Notes under the pieces: generated by a model
Databases searched by the model: none
What the model was told of the DNA's origin: nothing
What the model saw: the letters and a program-made list of their open reading frames with translations, nothing else
Made by a program: the position numbers and the translations under genes
Source: Polyangiaceae bacterium
Lineage (GTDB): Bacteria > Myxococcota_A > Polyangia > Polyangiales > Polyangiaceae
DNA: 48,237 nucleotides
Direction: 5' to 3'
Assembly: GCA_023150915.1 (NCBI GenBank)
Contig: JAKLKA010000070.1
Span: 1 to 48,237 of the forward strand
Shown: piece by piece, positions 1 through 7,147 of the stretch
Layout of the letters: every line of letters begins with the position of its first letter
How positions within the stretch are numbered: position 1 is the first letter of the stretch

Positions 1-96
1 CGACTCTCGGCAGATTCGAACCACCTCTGCCTTGTACTCCGCCTTGAATTGGCGACGCTTCTTCGTCGGGTCTTTGGACATTCTCGGTCGGGCCAT
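1..96 (-). CDS. IS3-family transposase OrfA, N-terminal fragment cut by window edge
   Basis: Thirty-two codons are visible, starting at the ATG at 96 and running off the left edge. The peptide begins MARPRMSKDPTKKRRQF and continues with FKAEYKAEVVRIC, the typical start of the small helix-turn-helix protein (OrfA) of IS3-family elements, which binds the terminal repeats and is joined to the OrfB integrase domain by frameshifting. OrfB and the far end of the element lie outside the window. The gene sits just inside a terminal repeat at 113-137. The family call rests on the short N-terminal pattern only, so the exact IS group cannot be named. Confidence 0.75.
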   Translation of the reverse strand, partial: MARPRMSKDPTKKRRQFKAEYKAEVVRICRES

Positions 97-112
97 TTTG
101 CCTCATCCTTCC

Positions 113-137
113 TGTCCAAGAAATCGGGGGAGGGTCA
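113..137. repeat. Terminal inverted repeat of the IS3-family element (one end)
   Basis: On the minus strand this reads TGACCCTCCCCCGATTTCTT followed by GGACA. It starts with the TG usual for IS3-family ends and lies 16 bp upstream of the transposase start. The reading frame of the neighbouring ATPase stops exactly on the first three bases (TGA, 137-135). The matching end and target duplication are outside the window, so the boundary is inferred. Confidence 0.6.
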
Positions 138-2234
138 CTCCGCCAGGGCGAGCATCTCCGGAAGCATTCCGCCGCTCGGGCTGCTCGCCGATATGGAAGC
201 GAGCGCAGCCCTGAGCGCGTGAACATGAGCATCGATCACCCTCGCGAGCTCGTCCCTTTCCGCTGTCGCCTTTCGGAGCTGCCGCACGAGGTCGAGGAGG
301 TTCGCGTGGCGCCCTAGGAATCCGCGCATCTCGCCCGGACTCGCAGGCTCGAAGCCGGCGCTGGCCCATGCTTCGCACCATTCTCGGGCCAGAGCTTCGC
401 GCCGCGCTCTAACGTCAGTCCTCTCTGCTTCCGCACGCGTGAACTCATGAGCCAACCTGGCGCGCTCGGCTTCGAGCTGGGCAAGCTTGGCAACGCGGCC
501 CGCTTCGCGCCGCAGGCGATCGGCGAGCTCGTCGGCTGCATGCACTGCTCGCTCGAAGGCTTGGGCCGATTCTGGGCGAAATCTGCGCCTAAGCTCGCCC
601 CAGAGTTCATCGCGACTCTTGCGCTCCCCCGCGAGATCTGCCTCGGAAGGCACGTCACCTTCGCGGCGGAGCGCATCAATGTCTCGTTCTGCGATTCCGG
701 CGGCACGCAGCGCTTGGGAGGCAGCCTCGTCGAGTCGCGCGGAACTGGTCGCAAGGGCGCGGAAACGGTCATCGAACTGCTCAACAGTTTCCATCCGCGG
801 CAGTCGCAGCGCCGCCGCACCATTGACATCTCCGGAGAATGGCGTGAGTTCGCATAGAACACCCTCCGTCTCGAGCCTCAAGGCATCGACAAGGGCCCGG
901 GCGCTGGCGAGCCGCGCGGAGACATCTCCCGCGCGTCGGGCTGCGCTCACCGCCCGTGCAAGTTCATTTGTGTCGACGGCAGAGGGCAGTGCCTTCATGC
1001 GGTCCTCGACCCGTGCGAGTTCACTCGCTGCCTCCGACAGGCGCGTTTCGGCGAGGTCGACAGCCGCCCCAAGCTGGGCGTGGGTCCGTGCTTCTGTTGT
1101 GACACGCGTGTGCTCGCGCGCCGTCGGTTCGGGGATCCGCTCGGGGCTTTCGTCCTTCCGCCCAAGCTGAGCAAGAATCGCGCGCAAGTCAGATTCGATC
1201 ACGTCGAGCTCGCCACGGAGCTTCTTCTGGTCGCTCAAGGCCTTCTCCTGGGTGGCGAGGCGGCCCACCAGGCCATCCACAAGCTTCTGGTCCAGCTCCA
1301 GGATTGGGTCGGGCGGGCCGACCACGTCAAGTTCGGACTGGAGACGCGCGATGTCGGTGCTCTCCCCCCGGAGTGCGCGCTCGGCGCCGTCTATGTCGTT
1401 TTCGACCGCCGCGCGCCGCTCTGTCGCGTTCTGGTCGAGTATCGGTAGCTCTCCGAACTCGCTGAGCTGGGTCAAGATCTCAGCGCGTCGCACAAGCTTC
1501 GGCGCCGCTCTGATGACGCGCCCGAGCTTGTCGCGCTCGGTCGCTAGTTCCCGCTGCCGCTCGCCGAGCTCCTGGCGTTTGCTCTCAGCGGCGTCGAGCC
1601 CCTTCTTCTGAGCCACAAAGCCTTGCGCGGAGGTGCTGTTGTCGCGCGCGCGCCGAGCGGCCTCCTTGAAAAGACGCAGGTGCGTATTGATGGCTCGCGT
1701 AGCGTTGGACCGGGGAAGGTAGAGTGCTTCGGCTTCGGAGGCGAGCTCATCGAGCACACGCTTGACCCCCCGGCCGCCCATGGCTGCGTCGAACAGGCTC
1801 TGACCGACGTCACCTTCATCCGCCAAGAGCGCCTCCGCGCCCTCCCGCAGTCGTTGGTGATCGAGACCGAATGCGGTTCGGAACACATCCCGGCCGACCC
1901 CACCCAGCATGCGATCAAGCAGCACTTCGTCCATGGGCTCGCCGTTTCGATCGAGCAGGGTGTTCTTGCGTCCCTTGCGGCGCTGAATTTCAAGCTCACG
2001 GCCATCCCGAGCAGTCAGGTGCCCGCTCAATCGAAGTTCGGTTGCCCGGTGCATGTGCGCGTCGGTGGCGTCATGAATCCCGTAGAGGAGGCCCAGTACC
2101 GCGCGCAGTGCCGTGCTCTTTCCCGCCTCGTTGGGCCCGTGGATGACGTGAAGTCCTCCCGGTCCTAGGCCGAAGTCGAGAGCCGCGTCGGTGAAAGGGC
2201 CAAAACGCACCAGACCGAGGGTGACAAGCCTCAT
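135..2234 (-). pseudogene. YhaN-type AAA/SMC-like ATPase, truncated by IS insertion
   Basis: The N-terminus carries a clear Walker A motif, GPNEAGKST (residues 33-41), followed by the AAA_23/YhaN-type segment and long Glu/Arg/Ala-rich coiled coil. YhaN/SbcC-like proteins join an N- and C-terminal ATPase half across a coiled coil and process DNA ends with a Mre11/SbcD-like nuclease. Here the frame ends after 699 residues, still in helical sequence, with no ABC signature and no Walker B block; family members are usually 900-1,200 residues. The stop codon is the first three bases of the IS3 terminal repeat. The start overlaps the stop of the nuclease gene by 4 bp (ATGA), so the two were an operon. 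The product is probably inactive as an ATPase. Confidence 0.8.
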
Positions 2235-3490
2235 TCGTCGCCTCCGCCCACCAGCCGTGGGAGGAGCAGTTGCTCCACCTCGTCGAGCGCTCTACGCAGA
2301 GTTTCTGGATCGTCCAGGCGAAGCGAGTCGGGACCTTCACGCATTGAAAGCGGGAGCTTGTTGGCCAGCTCACCGAATTCCTGACTCAGACTGGAAAGTT
2401 CAGCATCGCTCCCGCGAAGCTCGGCGAGTCCTCGGAACACCTGGCCAACCGCGTCATCACGAGCGCGAAGCTCGGTGAGCGGGACCGTGTCCCGGGTGTG
2501 GAGTTGCATCTTTTCGAGCCAGATGTCGTCGCCACCAAGATCGGTTGCGAGCAGGCGCGCCTCGGCTAGCCACCTGGCTGGCTCGCGCGCAAGCGCCGCG
2601 TGCGCACCACTCTGCCCCGATACCACCACGCGCGCGGCCAAGAGCCGAGTGTCGGCCTTGGCGTGCTCGACCGCGAGCGATCGCTCAAGTGCCGCAAGTA
2701 CTTCGTGTGGACTTGCGCAATCGCTGACGTCGATCTCGCACACGGCCCATCGGACGCTGTCGAGTACACGATGTTCGACTGCCCGGACGCGGAGATCCTC
2801 GACTGTGACAACAGTCGCGCCTTTCCCACCGCACTCGCGCGCATGGCGGCCCTGCAGATTCCCCGGGAAAACCATCCAAGGGTCGCACGACAACTCTTCG
2901 CGCTGGTGCACGTGCCCGAGCGCCCAATACTCGTAGCCGCGCTCGCGAAGGTCATCGGTCGTGCAGGGGGCGTAGGGATCGTGCCCCGGCCGCCCTGTCA
3001 CCGACGTGTGTAGCATTCCGATGTTGAACAGTCCGGGCCGTGGGTTGGGGTAGGTGCGGGCGAGGTTTTCGCGAACCTCCCGCGTTGCAAAACCCTGGCC
3101 GTGGACTACGACGCCTATCTCCTCGTATGTGACGGTGTCGGGTCTCTTGTGATCGAGTTCACGCACGTTCGGTGGAAGCTCGAGGTTCTTCGCGATCTGG
3201 CTTGCAGCGTCGTGGTTGCCACGGATCCAGACCACCCGCACGCCTGCGCGGCGCAGTTTGGACATGCCCGCCGCGAAGAAGAGTCCCGTCGAGTAGTCTC
3301 TCCAGTTGCCGTCATAGAGGTCACCCGCCAGGAGCAGGAGAGCCGCGCTTTCGTCAATGCAGAGCTTAACCAGGTTCTCGAATGCTTCGCGCGTGGCGTT
3401 GCGCAGCCGATGGACAGGTGCACCGTCGTATCGCTCAAGGCCGAGGAGCGGGCTGTCGAGGTGGAGATCAGCGGCGTGAACCAGCTTCAT
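2231..3490 (-). CDS. YhaO-like metallophosphoesterase (SbcD/Mre11-type DNA nuclease)
   Basis: The 419-residue protein starts MKLVHAADLHLDSP and contains the calcineurin-like phosphoesterase motifs in order: D-x-H (ADLHLD), GDxxD (LAGDLYD), GNHD (RGNHDAAS) and GHVH (ALGHVHQRE). These bind two metal ions in Mre11/SbcD/YhaO nucleases, which trim DNA ends together with a coiled-coil ATPase. The C-terminal third is helical and probably contacts the ATPase. The ATG at 3490 was preferred over an in-frame start 45 bp upstream because the conserved fold begins there. The partner ATPase downstream is truncated, so this nuclease may lack its normal regulator. Confidence 0.88.
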   Translation of the reverse strand: MKLVHAADLHLDSPLLGLERYDGAPVHRLRNATREAFENLVKLCIDESAALLLLAGDLYDGNWRDYSTGLFFAAGMSKLRRAGVRVVWIRGNHDAASQIAKNLELPPNVRELDHKRPDTVTYEEIGVVVHGQGFATREVRENLARTYPNPRPGLFNIGMLHTSVTGRPGHDPYAPCTTDDLRERGYEYWALGHVHQREELSCDPWMVFPGNLQGRHARECGGKGATVVTVEDLRVRAVEHRVLDSVRWAVCEIDVSDCASPHEVLAALERSLAVEHAKADTRLLAARVVVSGQSGAHAALAREPARWLAEARLLATDLGGDDIWLEKMQLHTRDTVPLTELRARDDAVGQVFRGLAELRGSDAELSSLSQEFGELANKLPLSMREGPDSLRLDDPETLRRALDEVEQLLLPRLVGGGDE

Positions 3491-3620
3491 GGCGCTGCCT
3501 AATTGCGTATTACCGCGGCTCAGTGACGGCAGCACATGAATCGTGCTTAGGTAGGAAATACTCTGTCACGGCCCACGGTGGCCCGATTGTTAGTCTATGT
3601 TCGCGGCGCCCGCCCGAGGA

Positions 3621-3728
3621 CCTGTGGACTTGGCGCGCCTGGGGACAAGCCGTCACTTCACGACGATGCCCGGCTCGCTTGTCCCCAGGCGCTTGGACAA
3701 GCCTGCGGCTTGCCCACAAGTCCACAGG
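3621..3728. repeat. Nested perfect inverted repeats in the intergenic region
   Basis: An outer 12-bp arm pair (CCTGTGGACTTG at 3621-3632 with CAAGTCCACAGG at 3717-3728) encloses a 14-bp pair (GCCTGGGGACAAGC at 3637-3650 with GCTTGTCCCCAGGC at 3677-3690), and a small hairpin (CAAGCC-tgc-GGCTTG, 3698-3712) lies inside the right half. No gene covers the block. It lies between yhaO and the regulator of the integrase module. It could be a cruciform, a mobile hairpin repeat, a strong transcript hairpin or a protein-binding site of the mobile element. Confidence 0.75.
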
Positions 3729-3754
3729 CCCGACGACGACGACGATTTGTTCGT

Positions 3755-4000
3755 CTACGAACCTTCGATCCGAACGTTCAACCACTCCGCCGCCGGTATC
3801 GCGCCCTGAGTGAGCTTCTCGATCCGAAGAGCGAGAGCGAGCCCAGGACGACATCCGCCGCGGCAGACCTTGTCGAGGTGAGTACGGTTGATCCCGAGCG
3901 CGACGGCGACCTCGTCGCGGGTCATCTTGGAGGCATCGATCCAGCGCGAGAACTTGGTCTCGCGTTTTCTCGGCCGGCCGGGCGATCGCTTCGCAGCCAT
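3755..4000 (-). CDS. XRE-type helix-turn-helix regulator of the integrase module
   Basis: This small basic protein (81 residues from the ATG at 4000) reads MAAKRSPGRPRK and then a helix-turn-helix segment, MTRDEVAVALGINRTHLDKV, typical of Cro/CI or YdaS-like repressors. An in-frame TTG at 4048 would add 16 residues but has no ribosome site; the ATG at 4000 is preceded closely by GAGGG. It is transcribed away from the excisionase-integrase operon, and its start faces that operon's promoter. Repression of xis-int by this protein is a reasonable inference, as in phage and ICE control circuits, but is not shown. Confidence 0.65.
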   Translation of the reverse strand: MAAKRSPGRPRKRETKFSRWIDASKMTRDEVAVALGINRTHLDKVCRGGCRPGLALALRIEKLTQGAIPAAEWLNVRIEGS

Positions 4001-4042
4001 CCCTCGGGAGTGTTCAACCGCGCCGCCGAAATCGTCAAGTCG

Positions 4043-4062
4043 CAGCAAGAAAACCGTTGCTG
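4043..4062. promoter_or_regulatory. Candidate operator overlapping the xis-int promoter
   Basis: CAGCAA (4043-4048) and TTGCTG (4057-4062) form a 6-bp inverted repeat with an 8-nt spacer. The right arm coincides exactly with the proposed -35 box. It lies between the XRE regulator and the excisionase gene, where a repressor site would be expected. The assignment is inferred from position and symmetry. Confidence 0.4.
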
Positions 4063-4085
4063 ATTTACGCTTGCTTGATTATATT
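4057..4085 (+). promoter_or_regulatory. Sigma-70-type promoter for the excisionase-integrase operon
   Basis: TTGCTG (4057-4062) and TATATT (4080-4085) are separated by exactly 17 nt, in an AT-rich patch unusual for this window. The start codon at 4111 is 26 nt beyond the -10 box. The -10 matches TATAAT at 5 of 6 positions. Confidence 0.6.
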
Positions 4086-4110
4086 CGGGGTGCGTTTGGG
4101 GAGTGGCTTG

Positions 4111-4437
4111 ATGGCGTCTGATGTCTTCTCCGATCTCGTGGCGGCCGCGATCATCGAGGCCCAGAAGCCGCTGGTTGGCGTGCTCGAAGAGCTTCGCACC
4201 GAGCTCGCCGAAACCCGTCGCGAGCTCCAGGAGCTCCGCGAGGAGGCCAAGCCGCAACCTCACGCCGAGATCGTCTACCTCTCGCTCCCGCAGGTCGCCG
4301 AACGCCTCGGCGTTTCGCAGCGCACCGCGCGCCGCTGGCTCGACGCCGGGCGCTTGCCGCACGTTCGCCTGCCCGGCGGCGGTGTGCGCGTGAGCGTCGC
4401 TCAGCTCGAGCAAGTTCTGGGAGGGCAGGCGGCATGA
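4111..4437 (+). CDS. Excisionase-like DNA-binding protein (HTH_17/AlpA type)
   Basis: The 108-residue protein has an N-terminal amphipathic helix (about residues 1-45, with heptad-like LEELRTELAETRRELQEL) and then a winged-helix segment LSLPQVAERLGVSQRTARRW followed by LDAGRLPHVRLPGGGVRVS. The latter is the classic excisionase/helix-turn-helix 17 pattern. Such proteins bend attachment-site DNA and bias integrase towards excision. The ATG at 4111 follows GGGGAG and lies behind a good promoter. Its stop overlaps the integrase start by 4 bp (ATGA), so the two are translationally coupled. The N-terminal coiled coil is longer than in minimal Xis proteins. Confidence 0.8.
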   Translation: MASDVFSDLVAAAIIEAQKPLVGVLEELRTELAETRRELQELREEAKPQPHAEIVYLSLPQVAERLGVSQRTARRWLDAGRLPHVRLPGGGVRVSVAQLEQVLGGQAA

Positions 4438-5858
4438 CCTGGAGCGTCTACCAGCGGGGCGACACCGGCGACTGGATGCTTCGCTTCAAGGACGCCGAGA
4501 AGTGGCGCGACAAGCGCATCCCTCGCGGCGACGGCATTCGCACGAAGCGTGACGCCGAGGCATGGGCTCGCGAATGGCTGAGCCGGCCCCGCTCGAACGA
4601 GCCCGGGACCAGCTTGGCCGACTACCTCAACCGCTGGGTCGAACGCCGCGAGAAGAACCCGAAGGTCCGGCCTTCCACACTGGCCAACAACAAAGGCCAC
4701 ATCGAGATCCACGTAAAGCCCGCGCTTGGCTCCACACCGCTGGCCGAGCTCCGCCCGACACAGCTCCGGGACTTCGTGATCGCGCTCCGGTCGAAGTCGG
4801 TCACACGGTGCGAATCGCGCCTTCTCGCGGCACACACCGTCCGCAACATCGTCGCCACGCTTCGCGACGCCCTCGACGACGCGGTCGGCGAAGAGCTGAT
4901 CTCCGCCAACCCCGCGCGAGCCCGCCTGGTCAGCGCCGAAATCCCGGCGGCCGAGACGCGCGCCGGCGAGAACGTGATCGTCCACCTCTCGCTCGCCGAG
5001 GCCACGCGCCTGCTGAAATCCGAGAAACTCCCCGAAGAGCGCCGCGTTCGCTACCTGATGGCCTTCACCAGCGGCATGCGTGACGGCGAGCTCGCGGGGC
5101 TCACCTGGGCCGACCTCGAAGATTCTACCGTCCGCGTCGCCAAGCAGATCTCGACGCGCGCGCTCACGCCAACTCGCCCGAAGACCAAGCACGCCCACCG
5201 CGTGCTCCCGCTCCACTCGCTCGCGGCCGAGGCCCTGAAGACGTGGAAGGCCACCGGCTGGGTCCTGCTCGTCGGCCGCCGCCCACAACCCACCGACCCG
5301 GTCTTCCCTGACGAGCACGGCCACCCGCATCGCCCCCGGAGCGCCGAGCTCCTCCGAGAAGACCTCGAAGCCGCCGGCTGTCCCACCAAGTACGCCGCCG
5401 AGTACCCGATCGACTTCCACGCGACCCGGCGGAGCTTCGCTAGCTGGCTCGAGGCCAACGAGGTGCCGGGGGACGTCGTGGACCGGATGCTCGGCCAGGC
5501 GGGGAAGAGCGTCCGGAAGCGGCACTACAGCGCGACCGACCTGGAGGTCATGCGGAAGGCGATCGAGACCATCCGGCTCGACCTCAAGCTCGACCCTCAG
5601 ACCGTTGCGTTTGCTGCACTCTTTGCTGCACCGGTGCAGCAAGCCGTCCGTGATTCCGCTGCGATCTCCTGGAGCCAGCTTCGAGCCTCGAGCTCGAGAC
5701 CTACGGTTTACGAAAGGGTTGGACGTGCCGTTCGCGCGGCCCAATCGCGAGCGACATCAGCGCCGGAATTGACGCGGGCGAGCTTGCGTCCGTACGGTGG
5801 TCAATGTCCAAGCTGTTCTGGCTCGCGCTCGGCGTCACTCTTGCTCTGGGCGTCGTAA
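4434..5858 (+). CDS. Tyrosine recombinase (integrase) of an integrative element
   Basis: The 474-residue phage-type integrase has an N-terminal arm-binding region, a SAM-like core-binding domain (about residues 60-150) and a catalytic domain. Catalytic residues are R216 in GMRDGELAGLTW, H329 and R332 in FHATRRSFASWL, and the nucleophile Y365 in RHYSATD. The usual LGH histidine position reads LGQ, a deviation. After about residue 395 the sequence loses family character. This tail is encoded across a palindrome (5623-5642) and the antisense of a tRNA-Thr 3' half (5670-5714), then runs 55 bp into the next gene. The tail is probably attachment-site read-through rather than a folded domain. The coupled excisionase lies upstream. 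Confidence 0.9.
   Translation: MTWSVYQRGDTGDWMLRFKDAEKWRDKRIPRGDGIRTKRDAEAWAREWLSRPRSNEPGTSLADYLNRWVERREKNPKVRPSTLANNKGHIEIHVKPALGSTPLAELRPTQLRDFVIALRSKSVTRCESRLLAAHTVRNIVATLRDALDDAVGEELISANPARARLVSAEIPAAETRAGENVIVHLSLAEATRLLKSEKLPEERRVRYLMAFTSGMRDGELAGLTWADLEDSTVRVAKQISTRALTPTRPKTKHAHRVLPLHSLAAEALKTWKATGWVLLVGRRPQPTDPVFPDEHGHPHRPRSAELLREDLEAAGCPTKYAAEYPIDFHATRRSFASWLEANEVPGDVVDRMLGQAGKSVRKRHYSATDLEVMRKAIETIRLDLKLDPQTVAFAALFAAPVQQAVRDSAAISWSQLRASSSRPTVYERVGRAVRAAQSRATSAPELTRASLRPYGGQCPSCSGSRSASLLLWAS
5610..5643. repeat. Direct and inverted 10-bp repeats beside the attachment core (possible integrase arm sites)
   Basis: TTTGCTGCAC occurs at 5610-5619 and again at 5622-5631 (12-bp period), and its inverse follows at 5634-5643 with one mismatch. 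Together they create a perfect 20-bp palindrome, TTGCTGCACCGGTGCAGCAA (5623-5642). The block is inside the integrase coding sequence and 27 bp from the tRNA-like CCA end. Arm-type integrase binding sites are the likeliest reading, but coding constraint cannot be excluded. Confidence 0.5.
5670..5714 (-). other. 3' half of a tRNA-Thr(CGT) gene: probable attachment-site core
   Basis: Read on the minus strand, the segment divides exactly into tRNA parts: anticodon loop TTCGTAA (5714-5708), 3' anticodon stem ACCGT, variable loop AGGTC, T-stem TCGAG, T-loop CTCGAGG, paired T-stem CTCGA, seven acceptor bases AGCTGGC, discriminator T and CCA (5672-5670). The anticodon CGT would read threonine ACG codons. 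The 5' half is absent: the preceding bases are ACCCT where ACGGT is needed. Integrative elements that use tRNA genes commonly carry or leave such 3' halves. The fragment lies antisense within the integrase C-terminal codons. Confidence 0.75.
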
Positions 5859-7093
5859 GCGCGGGGTGCGGAAAGCGCGGGCCGTTCACGGCGCCACTCT
5901 CCCTGGCGCTCGAGGCAAAGGCGGTCACCGCCAAGATCGGGCCCGAGGGCGGGTCGATTCAGATCACGAGCGCAGCCGGCACCCGGTACGTCTTGCAGGT
6001 CCCCGCGGCGGCCCTCCTCGAGACCGTCGAGATCACCGCTACACCCGTCGCGTCGTTCGGCAAGAAGGACAGCACCCGCCAGGGGGTGGTCTTCAAACCC
6101 AGCGGTCTCCAGTTTCTCGCGCCCGCCACGCTCACCGTGACGCCCAGCAAGCCGATCCCCCCGCCGCGCCAGCTGGTGTTCACCTTCAACGACGACGGCT
6201 CGGAGCTTTGGGCAGCGGAGCCGAAGCTCTCGACCGGCGACATTGCCATCGTGGTCCAGCACTTCAGCGGCTTCGGGTTCGCCGACCTGGGCGACAAAGC
6301 TCGCGAGGCATACGTGCACTGGAAGACCTCGCGCGCCGAGACGCGGATCCAGAACGAGGTCGGGGAGGCGCTGGCAGCGGAACGGCTGCGCCAGCTGCTC
6401 GGGGACGAGAGCGGGTCTGGTGCGGCGGTGCACGCGCTGACGGAAGGCCTGGACCAATACGAGAAGGACGTCGTCAACCCGCGCATCGCGGCAGCCGGCA
6501 CGTCGTGCGCGGCGGCGAAGGAAGCCGCGGCCACGGCGCTCGGTCTGGCGCGACAGCGTGAGCTCTTGGGGATGAAGGGCAAGGACACGACCGTTCCACT
6601 CACGCAGGTGCTTCAGCTGCCGCTCGGTCCGTGCGAAAAAGAGGCCATTCGTGCCTGCAAGGCGGCGAAGGACCCGGCCATCCTCGTCCAATACTGGCTG
6701 GGTGCGGACCGGACCATGACGCTGGTGGGCGGTGCGCTGCCCTATGCCACCACCGGCATGCTGGAGCGAGCGCAGGCCATTTGCGATCCGCAGGCCTACC
6801 AGGTCGTCGGCGGGCTCCAAGACTGGAAGGTCAACCAGAAGGTCTGTAACGTCCAGGAGCCGTTCGTGCTGTCCACCGGCGCCGGCACCATGAAGCTCTC
6901 GGGCGGAATGTCGGGCACGTACAGCTTCGGTGGTGTCTTTGCATCTCAGTACACCGGCACCTACACCATCACGTTCCCGAACGGCCCTCGCAAGCCGGGC
7001 AAGATGGTGGGCACAGGCAGCGGCTCGATCGCTGGGCAGAAGGGCAGCGGCACCGAGAACTACACGCTGACGCCGCTCGGCCCGGCTTGTTGA
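5804..7093 (+). CDS. Predicted lipoprotein with an N-terminal ZU5-like domain
   Basis: The 429-residue protein has a signal peptide ending in a lipobox (VVSAGC, Cys about residue 22) and should be lipid-anchored on the cell surface or in the periplasm. Residues about 40-110 (IGPEGGSIQI, YVLQVPAAALLETVEITATP) match the pattern of ZU5-like beta domains found in bacterial surface proteins. The middle part is alpha-helical and unfamiliar, with a few conserved-looking Cys. The C-terminal 70 residues are Gly/Thr/Ser-rich beta sequence ending in Cys. The start lies inside the last codons of the integrase frame; it was chosen because it gives a complete lipoprotein signal. Function unknown. Confidence 0.75.
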   Translation: MSKLFWLALGVTLALGVVSAGCGKRGPFTAPLSLALEAKAVTAKIGPEGGSIQITSAAGTRYVLQVPAAALLETVEITATPVASFGKKDSTRQGVVFKPSGLQFLAPATLTVTPSKPIPPPRQLVFTFNDDGSELWAAEPKLSTGDIAIVVQHFSGFGFADLGDKAREAYVHWKTSRAETRIQNEVGEALAAERLRQLLGDESGSGAAVHALTEGLDQYEKDVVNPRIAAAGTSCAAAKEAAATALGLARQRELLGMKGKDTTVPLTQVLQLPLGPCEKEAIRACKAAKDPAILVQYWLGADRTMTLVGGALPYATTGMLERAQAICDPQAYQVVGGLQDWKVNQKVCNVQEPFVLSTGAGTMKLSGGMSGTYSFGGVFASQYTGTYTITFPNGPRKPGKMVGTGSGSIAGQKGSGTENYTLTPLGPAC

Positions 7094-7147
7094 GCCGGCG
7101 CGCCCGCAGGCGATAGCACGCGCTTCCGGCGCCGACCCGTCAGCGCG

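Noticed and set aside
9-30. T-arm-like sequence (GGTTCGAATC on the minus strand) suggesting a tRNA end
   Set aside because: It lies in conserved transposase codons (VVRIC) and no acceptor or other tRNA arms fit around it.
3717-3728. TCCACA-containing repeat arm as a DnaA box
   Set aside because: AAGTCCACA differs from TTATCCACA at three positions and no further boxes cluster nearby.
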